Assembly (NCBI RefSeq): GCF_000165425.1
Contig: NW_001799630.1
Coordinates: 623,734-687,733, forward strand
Reading direction: 5' to 3'
DNA length: 64,000 nt
Source of the DNA: Paramecium tetraurelia
Taxonomy: Eukaryota > Ciliophora > Oligohymenophorea > Peniculida > Parameciidae
Below the pieces are notes generated by a model. The model saw nothing but the letters and a program-made list of their open reading frames with translations, was not told the origin of the DNA and did no database searches. The position numbers and the translations under genes are program-made. The stretch's first letter is position 1. Every line of letters starts with the position of its first letter. Of this stretch, positions 61,954 through 64,000 are shown piece after piece.

Positions 61954-63712
61954 TCACATTAGTTTTTGCTGCAATTCAATATCGTAAGGTTCAGATGAGT
62001 CTGACCATCCTTCTGGCTTCATTTTTCTTTCAAAATATTATCTGTTTTTCTTGAGTGCATCTCTCCCCTCAAAGATCAGTCTGTCCGAAAATGTATTGTT
62101 GAAAATGAACTGCTTCATCCCAATCAACTAGAGAGTCTTGTCGAACAAATCAAAGTAATTAATCAAACACAACACAATCAATAGACAAGGCATCAAAGCT
62201 GTGATGCTTATCCCGAATATTGGCAACAACTCAATCTAAATAGTTAAATTATTCAATTCATACATTCCCCATCGCATATCTAAAGGCAGTCTCCTACTTC
62301 AACTTAATCATATTCAAGAAGTTCTAGCATAACGGTGCTCCCACTCTACTAAAGTTGATGGTGGCAAACATGAGACTCGGAGCATCTGTCTAATGATCCC
62401 CGTAGAGTCCATAAAATCCCTGGATTCTTATTTTGAATAGACCATAATAAACACAGAATGCTATGTACAACAGAGGAATAAAAGAATAAAAGGAAATGCT
62501 CAATAATCCATCGACGTATCTGAGAGGCAAACCGAATATCGTAAATTATGTACCCATAAAGATGGTCACTTCAGATATCAACACCAAAATGGACAAGATC
62601 CCAAAGATCAAAGATATAATTATCTTAAACTGCGGTTTGATAACACAAAGCCATTGCCATTCCAGCAAATCCAATTGCTAAGCCAAAGAACCTTCTCTTG
62701 GCTTCTTAAAAGAAAAATGAACTTTCTTATCCTAACTATTCATAGCCTTTATGATATCCTCCATTTCATAAGCAGATTTGCAGTTCTCCTTCCATTGCGC
62801 TTTGATTCTCTTGTATTCCAACGAGTTCTTTCTTATCTCCTAATAGAGATTCATCATCTCCTCCACAGATTCAGGTCCCTTATTTTTAAAGAAAGCCCCA
62901 GTTATGGTTATGAGGAGTTGAGACTTTCTCTTCTCCTCCTCCTTCTTTAAGATCTTGTGCATGTTCCTTGGGATCTTATTTAAGCATTTGTTGAGGTAAT
63001 ACATCATATCATCGTTCTCGAATCGTTGATCCTTTATTTGAAACACTTTCATCGATGTTTCCAACAACTTATGATGAGCATCATCCTTCTCCCCATTTAT
63101 GCTTGCAGTCCTGAAATAAAGATATTTCAGCTGTACATCCAATTGAGATGTCCTCATTTACGCCTTTGGGATTATAACCAATCCGTAACCCAACAATACT
63201 ATGATCAGAGCCACTCCAAATGAATTTGCCATGCTCTTCAAAAATGAACCCAAACCACACTGTTGGGCCTATCCAGTATAGAAAATTGCTAGAACAAAAA
63301 CCAAACCCACTACAGAAATTACTATATAGAATCTCATGTTGTTTTTCAGAGCCTTCTTGATTTTATCTTTCTTATCTAACTCAACTGATTCCTCGTATTC
63401 CTGCATTATGGGAATGACAGTCCAACACAATATGAAATTCGTCCAATAGAGAATTTGATAAGTCTAACTTATTATTAATGTCATTACTTCAGCCAAATTC
63501 AGGTAATCATTCGAAATATTTCCAACGCCTTAATCTCTATATGTAATGTATATGTCAAAGGGTAAAAATAGTAGCAGCAAAAAATTAATTAACCATGAAA
63601 CCAGTGCCATCCCTTTTACATATATATTCACATCCTTGCTACAATAACTTTGAATCAAATAGCCAATTAAGCCAGTTACTATCAGGATTTCAAATATAAG
63701 TAATAAATACAT
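61954..63712 (-). CDS. LMBR1 domain-containing membrane protein (LMBRD2-like)
   Basis: About 576 aa with one 28-nt intron. Multi-pass: hydrophobic helices at the start (MYLLLIFEILIVTGLIGYLI), YQILYWTNFILCWTVIPIMQ, FYIVISVVGLVFVLAIFYTG, FGVALIIVLLGYGLVIIPKA, then a long cytosolic helical loop, then IISLIFGILSILVLISEVTI, YSFIPLLYIAFCVYYGLFKI and a C-terminal pair. FCWTVIPIMQEYEESVE and a later FSRVGAPLCQNFLNMI are close to the LMBRD2 pattern (tilted W-T-x-P-x-x-Q and R-x-x-x-PL-x-x-NFL). LMBR1-family proteins are lipocalin-receptor-like; LMBRD2 is linked to GPCR signalling in animals. Function here unknown. Confidence 0.85.
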
Positions 63713-63778
63713 TAATTTATATGCGCAATGATTAAAATATTTTAAGTCATTCTATGCCCAATACTGATAAATAGAAAA

Positions 63779-64000
63779 TCAATTATATTATAGATAAATT
63801 TGTTCACGGAGCATTTTTTTTGATTCGAAATCACAAATCTATTAATGCTGCATTTATAAATTAAGGAAAGAGAATATTTGTAAAACTGATATGCTTGCAT
63901 TCTCAAATCCTACAATGGAGGTTTATAAATTTAGAAGTAATACCAATTTATATGCAAACTTACTTTGAAAAAAAAGTTAATAATTTTCCATACTCTACCA
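63779..64000 (-). CDS. possible 3' end of a gene running off the window
   Basis: Minus-strand frame open from the window edge to a TGA at 63779-63781 if a GTAAGT..GTAG segment (about 63918-63960) is spliced; it ends SKKMLREQIYLQYN. Too short to identify, and chance is likely. Confidence 0.22.

Noticed and set aside
62654-63223. Plus-strand ORFs opposite LMBRD2-like gene
   Set aside because: Shadows; the minus strand gives a full-length conserved membrane protein.

Overview
This window looks like macronuclear (somatic) DNA of a Paramecium-type ciliate. Every recognisable protein reads through TAA and TAG as glutamine and stops only at TGA. The DNA is very AT-rich, genes are packed tens of bases apart on both strands, and coding regions are cut by tiny GT..AG introns (about 21-31 nt) that must be removed to keep frame. 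There are no bacterial-style operons, CRISPR arrays, phage or recognisable transposons. Coordinates below are the outer limits of the coding region with introns included. Where I traced the splicing, the intron-free length divides by three.

Layout. 1-7.6 kb: chromo-shadow-like protein (-), V-ATPase subunit a, LITAF-like zinc protein, lysine-rich protein, ubiquitin-like/polyQ protein, hypothetical (-), TAF7. 7.6-10.6 kb: 2-oxoglutarate dehydrogenase E1 (-), with four one-base frame slips. 11.7-22.5 kb: small basic protein, SAPS phosphatase regulator, kinesin, COX17, Ski8/WDR61-type WD40, PH + papain-like protein, DIM1 rRNA dimethylase, hypothetical. 22.5-23.8 kb: gene-poor. 23.8-32.5 kb: hypothetical Gln-rich protein, cyclic-nucleotide-type K+ channel with a CCHC zinc knuckle, a wrecked P2C-type cation ATPase pseudogene (-), protein kinase. 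33.4-41.5 kb: arrestin-like and hypothetical proteins (-), SRP RNA (+), a possibly broken gene antisense to and running towards the SRP RNA, WD40, polyQ/MORN protein (-). 41.5-46.9 kb: IFT121/WDR35 (-) in a head-to-head pair with a large intronless unknown gene (+). 47.1-52.4 kb: ABCC-type ABC transporter and lipidated MORN protein (+). 53.4-57.1 kb: mitochondrial ribosomal protein mL43 and cohesin SA/Scc3-like protein (-). 57.9-63.7 kb: RBR ubiquitin ligase (+), Ubl-ankyrin-PH-AGC kinase with an in-frame TGA (-), LMBRD2-like membrane protein (-).

The genes are unrelated housekeeping, ciliary, signalling and membrane functions. The main points for follow-up are the zinc knuckle in the K+ channel, the Ubl-ankyrin-PH-kinase architecture with its TGA, the SRP RNA gene, the disrupted genes (OGDH, P2C ATPase, the gene next to SRP RNA), and polyglutamine tracts written mostly with reassigned TAA/TAG codons. 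I found no convincing multi-gene novel system.
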